A DNA stretch of 64,000 bases from CAIUGU01 sp963819685 (GTDB lineage Bacteria; Pseudomonadota; Gammaproteobacteria; Steroidobacterales; Steroidobacteraceae): NCBI GenBank assembly GCA_963819685.1, contig CAWFXI010000003.1, positions 496,001 through 560,000 of the forward strand, read 5' to 3'. Below are positions 54,971 to 63,342 of this stretch, piece by piece. The translations under genes were made by a program, and so were the position numbers. The first letter of the stretch is position 1, and the number at the start of each line of letters is the position of its first letter. The notes beneath the pieces are model-generated. The model had not been told where the DNA came from. It made no database searches and saw only the letters and a list, made by a program, of their open reading frames with translations.

Positions 54971-55732
54971 CTATATCCGCAGGCCGCCGTCCACCTCGAT
55001 GGTGCGCCCGGTGAAGAAATCGTTCTCGGCGATAAACACGGCCGCATGGGCGATTTCCTCAGCTTCGCCCAGTCGCTTCAACGGAACAGGAGCAATGGCC
55101 TTTTCCAGGATCTCGGGCTTCATCGCACTCAGGATCTCGGTGCGGGTAAACCCCGGGGCAATGCTGCCAACGCGAATTCCATGGCGAGCGAGTTCCTTCG
55201 CCCATGTGACGCCCATGGCTGCCACGCCCGCCTTGGCAGCTGTGTAGTTGGTCTGGCCGACATTGCCGCTTCTGGAAATGCTCGAGATGTTGATGATCAC
55301 ACCGCCCTGGCCAAGGTTGATCATGCGTTCCGCTGCTTCGCGCGCACACAGAAATACGCCCGTCAGGTTGACGTTGATGACTGCCTGCCATTGTTCCAGC
55401 GACAGCTTCGAAACGACTTTGCCGTCCTGTGCCTTGACGAGCAGGCCATCGCGAGTGATGCCCGCATTGTTGACAATCACGTCGAGGCGGCCGAAATCGT
55501 TGACGATGGCGCTCAACGCGGCGCTGACTTGTGCTTCATCCGAGACGTTGCAGACGTAGTGTTCCGCCCTGATCCCGTTGGCCGCACATTGCGATCTGGT
55601 TTCATCCAGGTCCGCCTGGTTCATGTCCAACAGGGCGATGTTCGCGCCCTTCCTCGCAAACGCCAAAGCCATCGCGCGACCTATTCCCTTGCCCGCACCC
55701 GTGATTGCCACCAGTTTCGACTGCAACTGCAT
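54971..55732 (-). CDS. SDR-family 3-oxoacyl-ACP reductase-like enzyme
   Basis: The start at 55732 (MQLQSKLVAITGAGKGIGRA) gives 253 residues and has GGGG 9 bases upstream; starts at 55741 and 55747 are also in frame. The Rossmann TGxxxGxG motif is at residues 11-18, NNAG at 88-91 and the catalytic Ser150/Tyr163/Lys167 in INISSISRSGNVGQTNYTAA. The C-terminal PLKRLGEAEEIAHAAVFIAE is typical of FabG. These enzymes reduce 3-oxoacyl-ACP or 3-oxoacyl-CoA with NADPH. As no fab neighbours are present it may be a paralogue of the main FabG. PlsC follows upstream in the same direction. Confidence 0.9.
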   Translation of the reverse strand: MQLQSKLVAITGAGKGIGRAMALAFARKGANIALLDMNQADLDETRSQCAANGIRAEHYVCNVSDEAQVSAALSAIVNDFGRLDVIVNNAGITRDGLLVKAQDGKVVSKLSLEQWQAVINVNLTGVFLCAREAAERMINLGQGGVIINISSISRSGNVGQTNYTAAKAGVAAMGVTWAKELARHGIRVGSIAPGFTRTEILSAMKPEILEKAIAPVPLKRLGEAEEIAHAAVFIAENDFFTGRTIEVDGGLRI

Positions 55733-55851
55733 TCGGTACATCCCCATGTTCTGTGCGGACGGGATGGTAGCGCGTCTTTGTGCGATGCACAAAGGTATTG
55801 CGCTACAAGGTCGGGAAAGCGTGTTTTCCCCGAAAACGCCGGGAATCGGGG

Positions 55852-56628
55852 TCAATCGGGAACAGGGGTGACGGCAGGAGCTACCGAGTCGGACTGGTCA
55901 AGGTCCGGTTCACCGAGGGCATCCAGAATCTTCTTCTTCGCTGCATCACGCAGCTCGGCAATGGCTGCAGTCAAATCCTGTGCATCCGGCAACGGCAATA
56001 CAGACAGAATCTCAACTTCTATTCGACCCGGCCGCGGCCAGAGGCTGCCGGCAGGCAAGCTGCGGCGCGCGCCCCGGATGACGACAGGAACAACCGGCAT
56101 CCCTGCTCTGGTAGCGATTACAAAGGCGCCAACATGGAAACGAGCAAGACCTACGTGCCTGGTAAACGTACCCTCTGGAAAGAACACGAGGGACTGCCCC
56201 CCCGTTGCCGTCCGGATCAGCCGGCGAGCGTCCATGCCTCCGCTATGGCGATTGAAGCGGTCGACGAATTCCGAGCCGATTCTGCGCAAAAGCGCGCCTG
56301 CAAGCGGTACCCGGACCATTTCCTTCTTGATAACGAAGCTGAATCGCGCCGGCAGAGCCGCCTTCAGGATGACGCCATCCAGATAGCTCGAGTGGTTGGC
56401 GACCACCATGCAGGGTTGCTCGGGCAGCAATTCGGCTCCGATAACCCTTACGGGCATGCCGGCAAGCATCAGGAACAGGCCTGCGATGCGCCGGGCAACA
56501 GCACGGCGGAACTTGAGCGATGGAAAAACAACCACCAGAACGAGTGTCAGCAGGCTCAACGCCACGAACAGAGACCATGCGCACAGGCCATACAGCACCT
56601 GCAAGACCATTCGCAGTGTCGAGATCAT
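55852..56628 (-). CDS. plsC: 1-acyl-sn-glycerol-3-phosphate acyltransferase
   Basis: The 258-residue protein has an N-terminal membrane segment (residues about 12-35), the HX4D catalytic motif NHSSYLD (His79-Asp84), the substrate-binding FPEGTFTRH block and VVPVVIRGARRSLPAG. It acylates lysophosphatidate to phosphatidate in phospholipid synthesis at the inner membrane. The C-terminal tail ends with an unusual acidic stretch, GEPDLDQSDSVAPAVTPVPD. It is upstream of the SDR gene on the same strand (119 bases apart), and xerD diverges from it. Confidence 0.92.
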   Translation of the reverse strand: MISTLRMVLQVLYGLCAWSLFVALSLLTLVLVVVFPSLKFRRAVARRIAGLFLMLAGMPVRVIGAELLPEQPCMVVANHSSYLDGVILKAALPARFSFVIKKEMVRVPLAGALLRRIGSEFVDRFNRHSGGMDARRLIRTATGGQSLVFFPEGTFTRHVGLARFHVGAFVIATRAGMPVVPVVIRGARRSLPAGSLWPRPGRIEVEILSVLPLPDAQDLTAAIAELRDAAKKKILDALGEPDLDQSDSVAPAVTPVPD

Positions 56629-56779
56629 GCGGCAGTCGGCGACTTGGTGGCGAATGCAGGTTCAGGGGATCTATGGGGAGCAGACATTCTGTGAACTGGT
56701 TCTCTTTATGTTAATAGACGGAACGATCTGTGAGAGCTGTCACGCCCGTAACCCAAGGCCCGTCAGCATACTTTCCTTA

Positions 56780-57739
56780 ATGAGTACCGCCACGAAATCT
56801 TCGGTTTACGCGAAGTCAGGTCACGGCGCAGAGCGCAGCGATGGTGACAGTCCGTCCCTGCTGGCAATTGACCGCTTCCTGGACGCAGTCTGGATGGAAC
56901 GCGGATTATCCCCGAACACCCTTTCCGCGTACCGTGCCGATCTGACGGCACTCGATCGCTGGCTGCAGAATGCGGGCACTACGATCACGACTGCCAAGCG
57001 CGCGGACATTCTGGCATTCATCGCCTGGCGCGTCGAATCAGGCGCCCGTCCCCGGTCGACAGCGCGTCAGCTCTCCAGTTTCCGTCGCTTCTATCGTCAT
57101 CTGGTGGGTGAAAAGCTCCTCAAGGACGATCCGACTGCCCAGATCGCGATGCCCAAGATCGGCCGATCCCTGCCGAAATCACTGACCGAGGAGGAAGTCG
57201 AATCCCTGCTCGGCGCGCCGGCGATTCATGACCCCCTCGGGCATCGGGACCGCACAATGCTCGAGGTGTTGTACGCAACCGGCCTGCGTGTGTCGGAACT
57301 CGTCAATCTCAAGTCCAGCCAGGTCAACCTGAACCAGGGTGTGATCAGGATCATCGGCAAGGGTGATCGGGAACGGATGATCCCGCTGGGGGAGGAATCG
57401 GTTCGCTGGCTCGGCCAGTTTGCGCGGGGGGCACGCCACGAGATTCTGCTGGAACGCCAGACCGAGTACCTTTTTCCTACGCGGCGCGGGGATCGAATGA
57501 CCCGGCAGGCGTTCTGGCACATCATCAAGCGTTACGCGCAGAAGGCCGGGGTTCAGAAGGACTTGTCGCCCCATACGCTACGACACGCCTTCGCCACCCA
57601 TCTGTTGAACCATGGCGCCGACCTCAGGGTCGTGCAAATGCTGCTCGGCCACAGTGATCTGTCAACAACCCAGATCTACACCCACGTGGCGCGGGAGCGC
57701 ATGAAGGAATTGCACGCCCAGCATCACCCGAGAGGGTAA
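56780..57739 (+). CDS. xerD: Site-specific tyrosine recombinase XerD
   Basis: The ATG at 56780 gives 319 residues. All catalytic residues are present: Arg170 in LYATGLRVSELVNLK, Lys194 in IIGKGDRERMIPLGE, His265 and Arg268 in LSPHTLRHAFATHLLNHGAD, His291 in MLLGHSDLSTTQIYTHV and the nucleophile Tyr300. The N-terminal SAM-like DNA-binding domain starts near LLAIDRFLDAVWMERGLSPN. XerD with XerC resolves chromosome dimers at dif. Its close family fit and housekeeping surroundings argue against a mobile-element integrase. It is followed by dsbC, a common xerD neighbour in gammaproteobacteria. Confidence 0.94.
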   Translation: MSTATKSSVYAKSGHGAERSDGDSPSLLAIDRFLDAVWMERGLSPNTLSAYRADLTALDRWLQNAGTTITTAKRADILAFIAWRVESGARPRSTARQLSSFRRFYRHLVGEKLLKDDPTAQIAMPKIGRSLPKSLTEEEVESLLGAPAIHDPLGHRDRTMLEVLYATGLRVSELVNLKSSQVNLNQGVIRIIGKGDRERMIPLGEESVRWLGQFARGARHEILLERQTEYLFPTRRGDRMTRQAFWHIIKRYAQKAGVQKDLSPHTLRHAFATHLLNHGADLRVVQMLLGHSDLSTTQIYTHVARERMKELHAQHHPRG

Positions 57740-57786
57740 GGTGCGCGGACCCTCCAGAGCGGGGGCGGACGCTTGAAGCCGTCTGC

Positions 57787-57937
57787 TATACTCAAATCCG
57801 TCGTTGGGTGTCCAATTGAACCTGGACTGGTCCCTTAGGGTCGAACCTGGAGATCGTAGCTCTGCCTGGAGCCCTGACCCGCACGAGATCTGTTGGACCC
57901 CATTGGTTTATTGTTTGAGAGCTCACCTGGAGCGCAG
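57787..57937 (+). promoter_or_regulatory. Promoter -10 box and long leader of dsbC
   Basis: TATACT at 57787-57792 is a good -10 box, giving a leader of about 140 bases. The leader contains CCTGGA four times (57821, 57846, 57865, 57926), the last being part of the GGAG ribosome-binding site before the dsbC ATG. No known riboswitch is recognised; the repeats may allow alternative pairing. Confidence 0.4.
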
Positions 57938-58690
57938 ATGAACAGACTGTCCCTATTCCTGCTCGGCTGTGCGGCTTTCGGCGTAACCGTCAGCGGCCTT
58001 GCGGCGGATGTACCGGCCACCAGCGCTCTCAAGCCTGAGCTTCGTGCACAGCTTGCCAGCAAGATTCCAGGCGCAAAGCCCGAGAATATCCGTGAGTCCC
58101 CGATTCCCGGGCTCTATGAAGTCGCCGTTGACACCAGCGTGGGTTACATCAGTGAAGACGGCCGATATGTCATCAGCGGTGACCTCTTCGAGATTGCTTC
58201 CCGCACGAACCTGACCGACGTCCGCAAGGCGGACACCCGCCGCAGGATGCTGGCAGGCCTCAAGGAAGATCAGATGATCATCTTCGCGCCGGCCACCGTG
58301 AAGCACACCATTACCGTGTTTACCGACGTCGATTGCACCTATTGCCGCAAGTTGCACAGTGAAATCGGCGAACTGAACAAGCTGGGCGTCAAGGTGCGCT
58401 ATCTCGCCTATCCGCGTACCGGTCCCAATACCGAGTCGTGGGCGAAGATGGAGCAGGTGTTCTGCTCGAAGGATCGCAAGCAGGCGCTGACGAGCGCGAA
58501 GCAGGGTACAAACGTCAAATCTCCTGCCTGCGGATCGACGCCAGTGGCCAGCGAATTCGCGCTCGGCGAGCAGATAGGTGTAAATGGTACGCCGGCGATC
58601 ATCACCGAGACTGGTGACTATATCGGTGGATATCTGCCAGCCGCGAAACTGGTTCAGTACCTCGAGTCGGGAAAGCGGCCACCTCTCTGA
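57938..58690 (+). CDS. dsbC: Periplasmic disulfide isomerase DsbC
   Basis: The ATG at 57938 has GGAG 6 bases upstream and gives 250 residues with a signal peptide (MNRLSLFLLGCAAFGVTVSG). The dimerisation domain has YEVAVDTSVGYISEDGRYVI and is followed by the thioredoxin fold with active-site Cys133-Thr-Tyr-Cys136 in FTDVDCTYCRKLHSEI and cis-proline in GVNGTPAIITETGDYIGG. DsbC reshuffles wrong disulfides in the periplasm. Sequence and size are normal. FdxA converges from the other side. Confidence 0.93.
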   Translation: MNRLSLFLLGCAAFGVTVSGLAADVPATSALKPELRAQLASKIPGAKPENIRESPIPGLYEVAVDTSVGYISEDGRYVISGDLFEIASRTNLTDVRKADTRRRMLAGLKEDQMIIFAPATVKHTITVFTDVDCTYCRKLHSEIGELNKLGVKVRYLAYPRTGPNTESWAKMEQVFCSKDRKQALTSAKQGTNVKSPACGSTPVASEFALGEQIGVNGTPAIITETGDYIGGYLPAAKLVQYLESGKRPPL

Positions 58691-58705
58691 TCCGGGGCTA
58701 CACTG

Positions 58706-58730
58706 AACTGCCCAGCCCGCAGTTGGCTGG
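58706..58730. terminator. Weak bidirectional hairpin between dsbC and fdxA
   Basis: CCAGCC (58712-58717) pairs with GGCTGG (58725-58730) with a 7-base loop; an alternative stem AACTG (58706-58710)/CAGTT (58720-58724) overlaps it. It lies in the 45-base gap between the convergent genes and lacks a clear U-tract. Confidence 0.3.
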
Positions 58731-58735
58731 ATAGA

Positions 58736-59059
58736 TCAGCGTTCGAGCAGCTGCAACTTGCCAGGTTTGCCGTCCCACTCCTTGGCATCCGCGGGCGCGT
58801 CTTTCTTCTCGGTGATGACCGGCCAGTTCCTGGCCAGTTCGGCATTCAGCTCCTTGAAGTGCTCCTGTCCTGCAGGCAATTCCTCTTCGGAAAAGATGGC
58901 CTCAGCGGGGCATTCAGGCTCGCACAGCGTGCAGTCAATGCACTCGTCCGGGTCGATTACCAGGATGTTCGGCCCCTCGTGGAAGCAGTCCACCGGGCAC
59001 ACCTCCACGCAATCCATGTACTTGCACTTGATGCAGTTTTCGGTGACGACAAAGGTCAT
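58736..59059 (-). CDS. fdxA: Seven-iron ferredoxin FdxA
   Basis: The ATG at 59059 gives 107 residues, starting MTFVVTENCIKCKYMDCVEV. Cys9, Cys17 and Cys21 followed by DPDECIDCTLCEPECPAEAI match the 3Fe-4S plus 4Fe-4S ferredoxins of the FdxA/FdI type. The C-terminal tail ITEKKDAPADAKEWDGKPGK is typical of the proteobacterial FdxA group. It is a general low-potential electron carrier. Confidence 0.94.
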   Translation of the reverse strand: MTFVVTENCIKCKYMDCVEVCPVDCFHEGPNILVIDPDECIDCTLCEPECPAEAIFSEEELPAGQEHFKELNAELARNWPVITEKKDAPADAKEWDGKPGKLQLLER

Positions 59060-59180
59060 CGGCGGGCTCCAGAGTTCGAAGGGGAAGGGGGGCGACCCCG
59101 GCAAGGCCGCCGTATTCTGCCAAACGCAGGGCGGACTGCAAGGACGACGCCAGAATCTGCGCCTGTGACAGGGGCCAGGT

Positions 59181-59732
59181 TTACTGTTGCGGCTGGAAAT
59201 GCGCCCGGTCGAGCGTATCGAAATGCAGGTCTTCCCGGCCAGTACGCCGGTCCTCGAAGTAGCGCTTCAGCGCGAAGTCCACGCTTCTGAACGCGATATC
59301 CTGCCAGGGGATCGCATTTTCCTCGCAGAACTGGACTTCGAGACTCTCGGGGCCGATGCCGATCACGGGATCAAGGAGTCTCGCGCGAAACATGATGTGC
59401 ACCTGGTGGGCGTGCAGCACGGTGACGATCGCCAGCAGGGAACCGACTTCGACCCTGGCCAGAGCTTCCTCCATGGCTTCCCTGGCTGCAGCTGCCTGGA
59501 TAGTCTCGCGGTTCTCCATGAATCCGGCGGGAATCGTCCAATAGCCCTTGCGCGGCTCTATTGCCCTGCGACAGAGGACAATCCTGCCCTCCCATTCCGG
59601 GACGCAACCCGCGATGATCCGCGGATTCTCGTAGTGAATGGTCTTGCAGACGGTGCACACGTACCGCGGCAAATGATCGCCCTCGGGAATCATCAGAGTC
59701 ACTGGCTGGCCGCAAGCGGAACAGAATTTCAA
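59181..59732 (-). CDS. NUDIX hydrolase with N-terminal zinc ribbon
   Basis: The 183-residue protein starts with a zinc-ribbon (Cys4, Cys7, Cys26, Cys29 in MKFCSACGQP and YVCTVCK), then a Nudix box, Gly70 to Glu89 (GFMENRETIQAAAAREAMEE), which matches Gx5Ex7REUxEE exactly. The zinc-ribbon/NUDIX layout resembles NADH pyrophosphatase NudC but is shorter, so the substrate may be NADH-like or another nucleoside diphosphate derivative. It stands alone, and etfB diverges from it. Confidence 0.9.
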   Translation of the reverse strand: MKFCSACGQPVTLMIPEGDHLPRYVCTVCKTIHYENPRIIAGCVPEWEGRIVLCRRAIEPRKGYWTIPAGFMENRETIQAAAAREAMEEALARVEVGSLLAIVTVLHAHQVHIMFRARLLDPVIGIGPESLEVQFCEENAIPWQDIAFRSVDFALKRYFEDRRTGREDLHFDTLDRAHFQPQQ

Positions 59733-59931
59733 TTGAACGCCTTATGGTGGGTGGCACACTTTCCGTCGGTTGACAGCATAGCGCCTCGACTCGACTTGCA
59801 ACCACCGCAAGGCGGGTGACGAACTGTGCCCTTCGGTACAGCGAGCGTGTTTACCCTGGCGAGTGTAGGGGTTAATCATCGGTTCCTTTACACTAGCCAG
59901 CCCAGAACGGGCGGACATACTGCGGGAGATC

Positions 59932-60687
59932 ATGGTGCGAAGGGTGATGGTAGGGGTGAAGCGTGTGGTGGACTACAACGTCCGCATCCGGGTGAAACCG
60001 GACGGCACCGGTGTGGCCACTGACGGCGTCAAGATGAGCATCAATCCATTCGATGAAATCGGACTGGAAGAAGCGCTGCGCATCAGGGAGCGCGGCCATG
60101 CCGATGAGGTCGTGGCCATCAGTATCGGCCCCGATGAAGTGCAACAGCAGCTGCGTACGGCACTTGCAATGGGCGCGGATCGCGCCATTCACGTCAGGAC
60201 GAATGCCGCGGTGGAACCACTGCTGGCAGCCAGGATCCTGCTCAAGCTGATCGAGAAGGAACAGCCGGTTGTCGTGATCCTCGGCAAACAGGCTATTGAC
60301 GATGACAACAGCCAGACAGGACAGATGCTGGCAGCACTCTGGGACAGGCCCCAGGCAACATTTGCTTCAAAGATCGAGATCAACGGCACTGTCGCCGTCG
60401 TAACGCGTGAAGTCGATGCGGGCCTGGAGAAGATCGAAGTCGATCTGCCAGCCGTGTTCACGACAGATCTGCGCCTGAACGAGCCCCGTTACGTGAAGCT
60501 TCCGGAAATCATGAAGGCCAAGAAGAAGCCGCTCGACGTCCTTGAGCCTGCCGCACTCGGCCTTGCCGTTACTGAGACGCTTAAAGTAGTCAAGTATGAG
60601 CCCCCCTCGCAGAGAGCTCGGGGTGTCATGGTCAAGAATGCAGGCGAACTCGTGGCGCAGCTCAAGGCCAGGGGGATCCTGCAATGA
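59932..60687 (+). CDS. etfB: Electron transfer flavoprotein beta subunit
   Basis: The product from 59932 has 251 residues; an ATG at 59947 (MVGVKRVVDYNVRIRVKPDG) equals the usual family start. The EtfB signature VVDYNVRIRVKPDG, VILGKQAIDDDNSQTGQMLA and RYVKLPEIMKAKKKPLDVLE are all present. It binds AMP and pairs with EtfA. Its stop overlaps the next ATG (ATGA). The electron acceptor is the ETF-quinone oxidoreductase encoded at 50.5-52.1 kb. Confidence 0.95.
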   Translation: MVRRVMVGVKRVVDYNVRIRVKPDGTGVATDGVKMSINPFDEIGLEEALRIRERGHADEVVAISIGPDEVQQQLRTALAMGADRAIHVRTNAAVEPLLAARILLKLIEKEQPVVVILGKQAIDDDNSQTGQMLAALWDRPQATFASKIEINGTVAVVTREVDAGLEKIEVDLPAVFTTDLRLNEPRYVKLPEIMKAKKKPLDVLEPAALGLAVTETLKVVKYEPPSQRARGVMVKNAGELVAQLKARGILQ

Positions 60688-61631
60688 CTGCTGTACTGAT
60701 CGTTGCCGAGCACGATGGACGTCACCTCAGCCCGGCGACTGCCCGCACGGTAACGTGCGCCGGTCAGATTCCCGGTGCGGTCATCACGATAGTCGTGCTG
60801 GCGGCAGAGCCCGGGCCAGTCGCTGCCGAGGCCGCCGCGCTCAAGGGTGTCCAGCATGTCGTGACAGTGACCCATCCAGCGAACGCCCACGCGCTCGCTG
60901 CCGTGCTGGCCCCGCAGATTGCAGAACTCGCCGCGGGTTACACACACCTGCTGGCTGCGTCGACAACGTTTGGCAAGGATGTAATACCGCGAGTTGCGGC
61001 GCTGCTCGACACCGCTCAGATCAGCGACTTGATGGCTGTCGACGGCGAGCGTCGCTTTCGTCGACCCATCTACGCGGGCAACGCAATCGTCACGGTGGAA
61101 GTGCCGCCGGAACTCAAGGTTGTCGCAACTGTGCGAGCGGCCTCGTTTGCCGCAGCACCAGCAGGTGGCATGGCTGCAATCGAGCCGGTCATCATCAAAG
61201 CTGCATTGCCGACGCATACGCGATTCGTTGGAATGGAGTCGGGCGCCACCGACCGCCCGGATCTGCAAAGCGCATCTCGAGTGGTATCTGGAGGACGAGC
61301 GCTGGGCAGTGCCGAGAATTTCAAGCACATCTACAGTCTGGCGGACAGACTGGGAGCAGCCGTCGGGGCGTCTCGCGCCGCCGTCGATGCGGGCTACGTG
61401 CCGAACGAACTGCAGGTCGGACAGACCGGCAAGATCATTGCGCCAGAACTCTATGTGGCGATCGGCATCTCGGGTGCGATTCAGCATCTCACCGGGATCA
61501 AGGACGCTCGCACGATCGTCGCCATCAACAAGGATGCGGAAGCGCCGATCTTCGAGGTGGCTGATATCGGCCTGGTGGGAGATCTGTTCACGATTCTTCC
61601 GGAACTCGAGCAGGCGCTTTCGGGCAAGTAA
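60684..61631 (+). CDS. etfA: Electron transfer flavoprotein alpha subunit
   Basis: The 315-residue subunit overlaps etfB by 4 bases. The FAD-binding C-terminal domain shows GGRALGSAENFKHIYSLADR, GAAVGASRAAVDAGYVPNEL, VGQTGKIIAPELYVAIGISG and INKDAEAPIFEVADIGLVGD, typical for EtfA. It collects electrons from acyl-CoA and other dehydrogenases. A putative esterase gene begins 6 bases after its stop, so it may share the transcript. Confidence 0.96.
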   Translation: MTAVLIVAEHDGRHLSPATARTVTCAGQIPGAVITIVVLAAEPGPVAAEAAALKGVQHVVTVTHPANAHALAAVLAPQIAELAAGYTHLLAASTTFGKDVIPRVAALLDTAQISDLMAVDGERRFRRPIYAGNAIVTVEVPPELKVVATVRAASFAAAPAGGMAAIEPVIIKAALPTHTRFVGMESGATDRPDLQSASRVVSGGRALGSAENFKHIYSLADRLGAAVGASRAAVDAGYVPNELQVGQTGKIIAPELYVAIGISGAIQHLTGIKDARTIVAINKDAEAPIFEVADIGLVGDLFTILPELEQALSGK

Positions 61632-61637
61632 CCGCCG

Positions 61638-62744
61638 ATGGCACTGAAGCGTCCGAAGTGGAAAGAAGGCACCGTAACAGTCGTTGAACATGACTCAAGG
61701 ATTCTGCGGGACAATCCGCTGGGTGATCCTCACGTTCGCAAACTCGCGGTGTGGTTACCCCCCCAGTACGATCAGGGTGGAACTCGCGGGTTGGGGCGAC
61801 GCTTTCCGGTGCTGGTCGACATGGTCGGCTTTACTGGATCGGGGCTGTCGCACGTTGCCTGGAAAAACTTCAGCGAGAACGTTCCCGAGCGGGTTGCGCG
61901 TCTGATCCACGACCGCCGTATGGCGCCGGCCATCATCGTGTTTCCTGACTGCTTCACGGCACTTGGCGGCAACCAGTACGTGAACTCTTCTGCGATCGGG
62001 CGTTACGCGGACTATCTCACGCGGGAAATCGTTCCTTTTGTGGATCGCAGTTTTCGCACGCTGGCGTCTCGCGAGCATCGCGGTTGTTTCGGCAAGTCGT
62101 CGGGTGGCTATGCGGCCATCATTCACGGCATGAAGTACCCCTCGACCTGGGGTGCGATCGCCGATCATTCGGGCGACAGCTATTTTGAAGTGGTCTATGG
62201 CCACGACTGGCCCAACACGCTCAATGAACTGGCGAAGTATCGCCCGCGTCCGTTCAAAGGCGGGCGCTTTGACGTGACGAAGATGGAGAAGGGTGCCTCG
62301 CGAGGACTCGACGATGGCCGGGTACGCCGCTTTCTTGAAGCCGTATGGAAGAAGGCGAAGCTGTCCGGTGCCGAACTGCACACGATCATGAATCTGTGTA
62401 TGGCGGCGACCTATGATCCTGACCCGAAAGCGCCCAACGGATTTCGCCTGCCCTTCAATCTGGAAACCGCAGAGATCATTCCGGCAAGGTGGCGTGAGTG
62501 GCAAAAGCATGATCCGGTGAACCTGGTGCGGCAGTACCGCGCGAACCTCAAGGACCTGCGCGGTATCTACATCGACTGCGGCTCGCGGGACCAGTACCAC
62601 ATCCATTATGGTTCGCGCCTGCTGTCAAAGCGCCTCAACGCGGCCGACATCGCCCATACTTATGAGGAGTTTGACGATACCCATTCCGATATCGACTACC
62701 GGATGGACGTGTCGTTGCCCTTTCTTTCGAGGGCTCTCAGGTAA
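61638..62744 (+). CDS. Putative alpha/beta-hydrolase esterase (esterase D-like)
   Basis: The 368-residue protein has the nucleophile in GCFGKSSGGYAAIIHGMKYP (GxSxG-like GKSSGG), a conserved His/Asp near EEFDDTHSDIDYRMDVSLPF, and an N-terminal strand with KLAVWLPPQYDQGG. The pattern is that of the esterase D/enterochelin-esterase superfamily. No signal peptide is visible. The substrate is unknown; proximity to etfBA suggests a link to acyl or lipid metabolism, but this is weak. Confidence 0.82.
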   Translation: MALKRPKWKEGTVTVVEHDSRILRDNPLGDPHVRKLAVWLPPQYDQGGTRGLGRRFPVLVDMVGFTGSGLSHVAWKNFSENVPERVARLIHDRRMAPAIIVFPDCFTALGGNQYVNSSAIGRYADYLTREIVPFVDRSFRTLASREHRGCFGKSSGGYAAIIHGMKYPSTWGAIADHSGDSYFEVVYGHDWPNTLNELAKYRPRPFKGGRFDVTKMEKGASRGLDDGRVRRFLEAVWKKAKLSGAELHTIMNLCMAATYDPDPKAPNGFRLPFNLETAEIIPARWREWQKHDPVNLVRQYRANLKDLRGIYIDCGSRDQYHIHYGSRLLSKRLNAADIAHTYEEFDDTHSDIDYRMDVSLPFLSRALR

Positions 62745-62761
62745 AACGCTGGCGGGAGGAT

Positions 62762-62980
62762 TCAGCCTCGGGCGCGAGAAGAGAGGGGGTTGACAGCCGC
62801 CACAGTGTTCTGGTCTACACGCTCCAGTGACCGGCAGTGATGAGTGCTCTTGTTGCTGCCATGCCATTGCACGACGACATAGTCTTCGTCCCGGATATTG
62901 ACGATTGCACCCACGTCGGCCACGCTCGACTCCATCGGTCGCACGAGGTCGCCGATCCTGAACTTGCGCATTTCATCCAT
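62762..62980 (-). CDS. Small hypothetical protein with beta-rich core
   Basis: A 72-residue frame begins MDEMRKFRIGDLVRPMESSV and continues ADVGAIVNIRDEDYVVVQWH. The alternation of hydrophobic and charged residues and the GDLVRP start resemble small SH3-like or KOW-like barrels, but I cannot assign a family. An ATG at 62980 is preceded by GGCTGCAGCC, a weak site. Codon-third-position GC appears normal for the region. The facing esterase gene converges on it. Confidence 0.55.
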   Translation of the reverse strand: MDEMRKFRIGDLVRPMESSVADVGAIVNIRDEDYVVVQWHGSNKSTHHCRSLERVDQNTVAAVNPLSSRARG

Positions 62981-63084
62981 GGCTGCAGCCTCTTGAACAT
63001 TGAAGAGCAGGCAGCAATTGTGCTCCCGGAACGGCGCAACCTCCGTATGGCATGCCCTAATGGCTGACTAAGGCGATCCCTGAT

Positions 63085-63342
63085 TTGAGCAGAACATCCC
63101 CACCAGGCTCGCGCAGTGACCGGCCGGACATCGTCCATCCGAAACGGATCAACTGGCGTGGCTTCACGTTTGAAGTCATTTCCTACCAGCCCTTCACCGA
63201 TGAGCAGGCCCTGAAAGTAGTTGAGCACCACATCCGCACGCATACACAGGATCTGAAGAAGAAGCTGCAGAACGAAGTCATCCAGGTGCGGACCGCCCTC
63301 ACGCGGGATGAAGCGGCGCGTCTTAAGGCACCTTCAGAGTAG
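63085..63342 (+). CDS. Small hypothetical protein
   Basis: An 85-residue frame starts at a TTG at 63085, with AAGG 12 bases before it. The core NWRGFTFEVISYQPFTDEQA, then VEHHIRTHTQDLKKKL, looks like a small alpha/beta protein with a charged helix, but no family is recognised. Its 3' end overlaps the RDD-protein stop on the other strand by 9 bases. I rate it as probably real because the residue pattern is protein-like and the frame ends between genes. Confidence 0.55.
   Translation: MSRTSPPGSRSDRPDIVHPKRINWRGFTFEVISYQPFTDEQALKVVEHHIRTHTQDLKKKLQNEVIQVRTALTRDEAARLKAPSE

Noticed and set aside
56780..57739. Tyrosine recombinase as integrase of a mobile element
   Set aside because: Length, motifs and the dsbC neighbour match housekeeping XerD; there is no attachment site, tRNA or cargo nearby.
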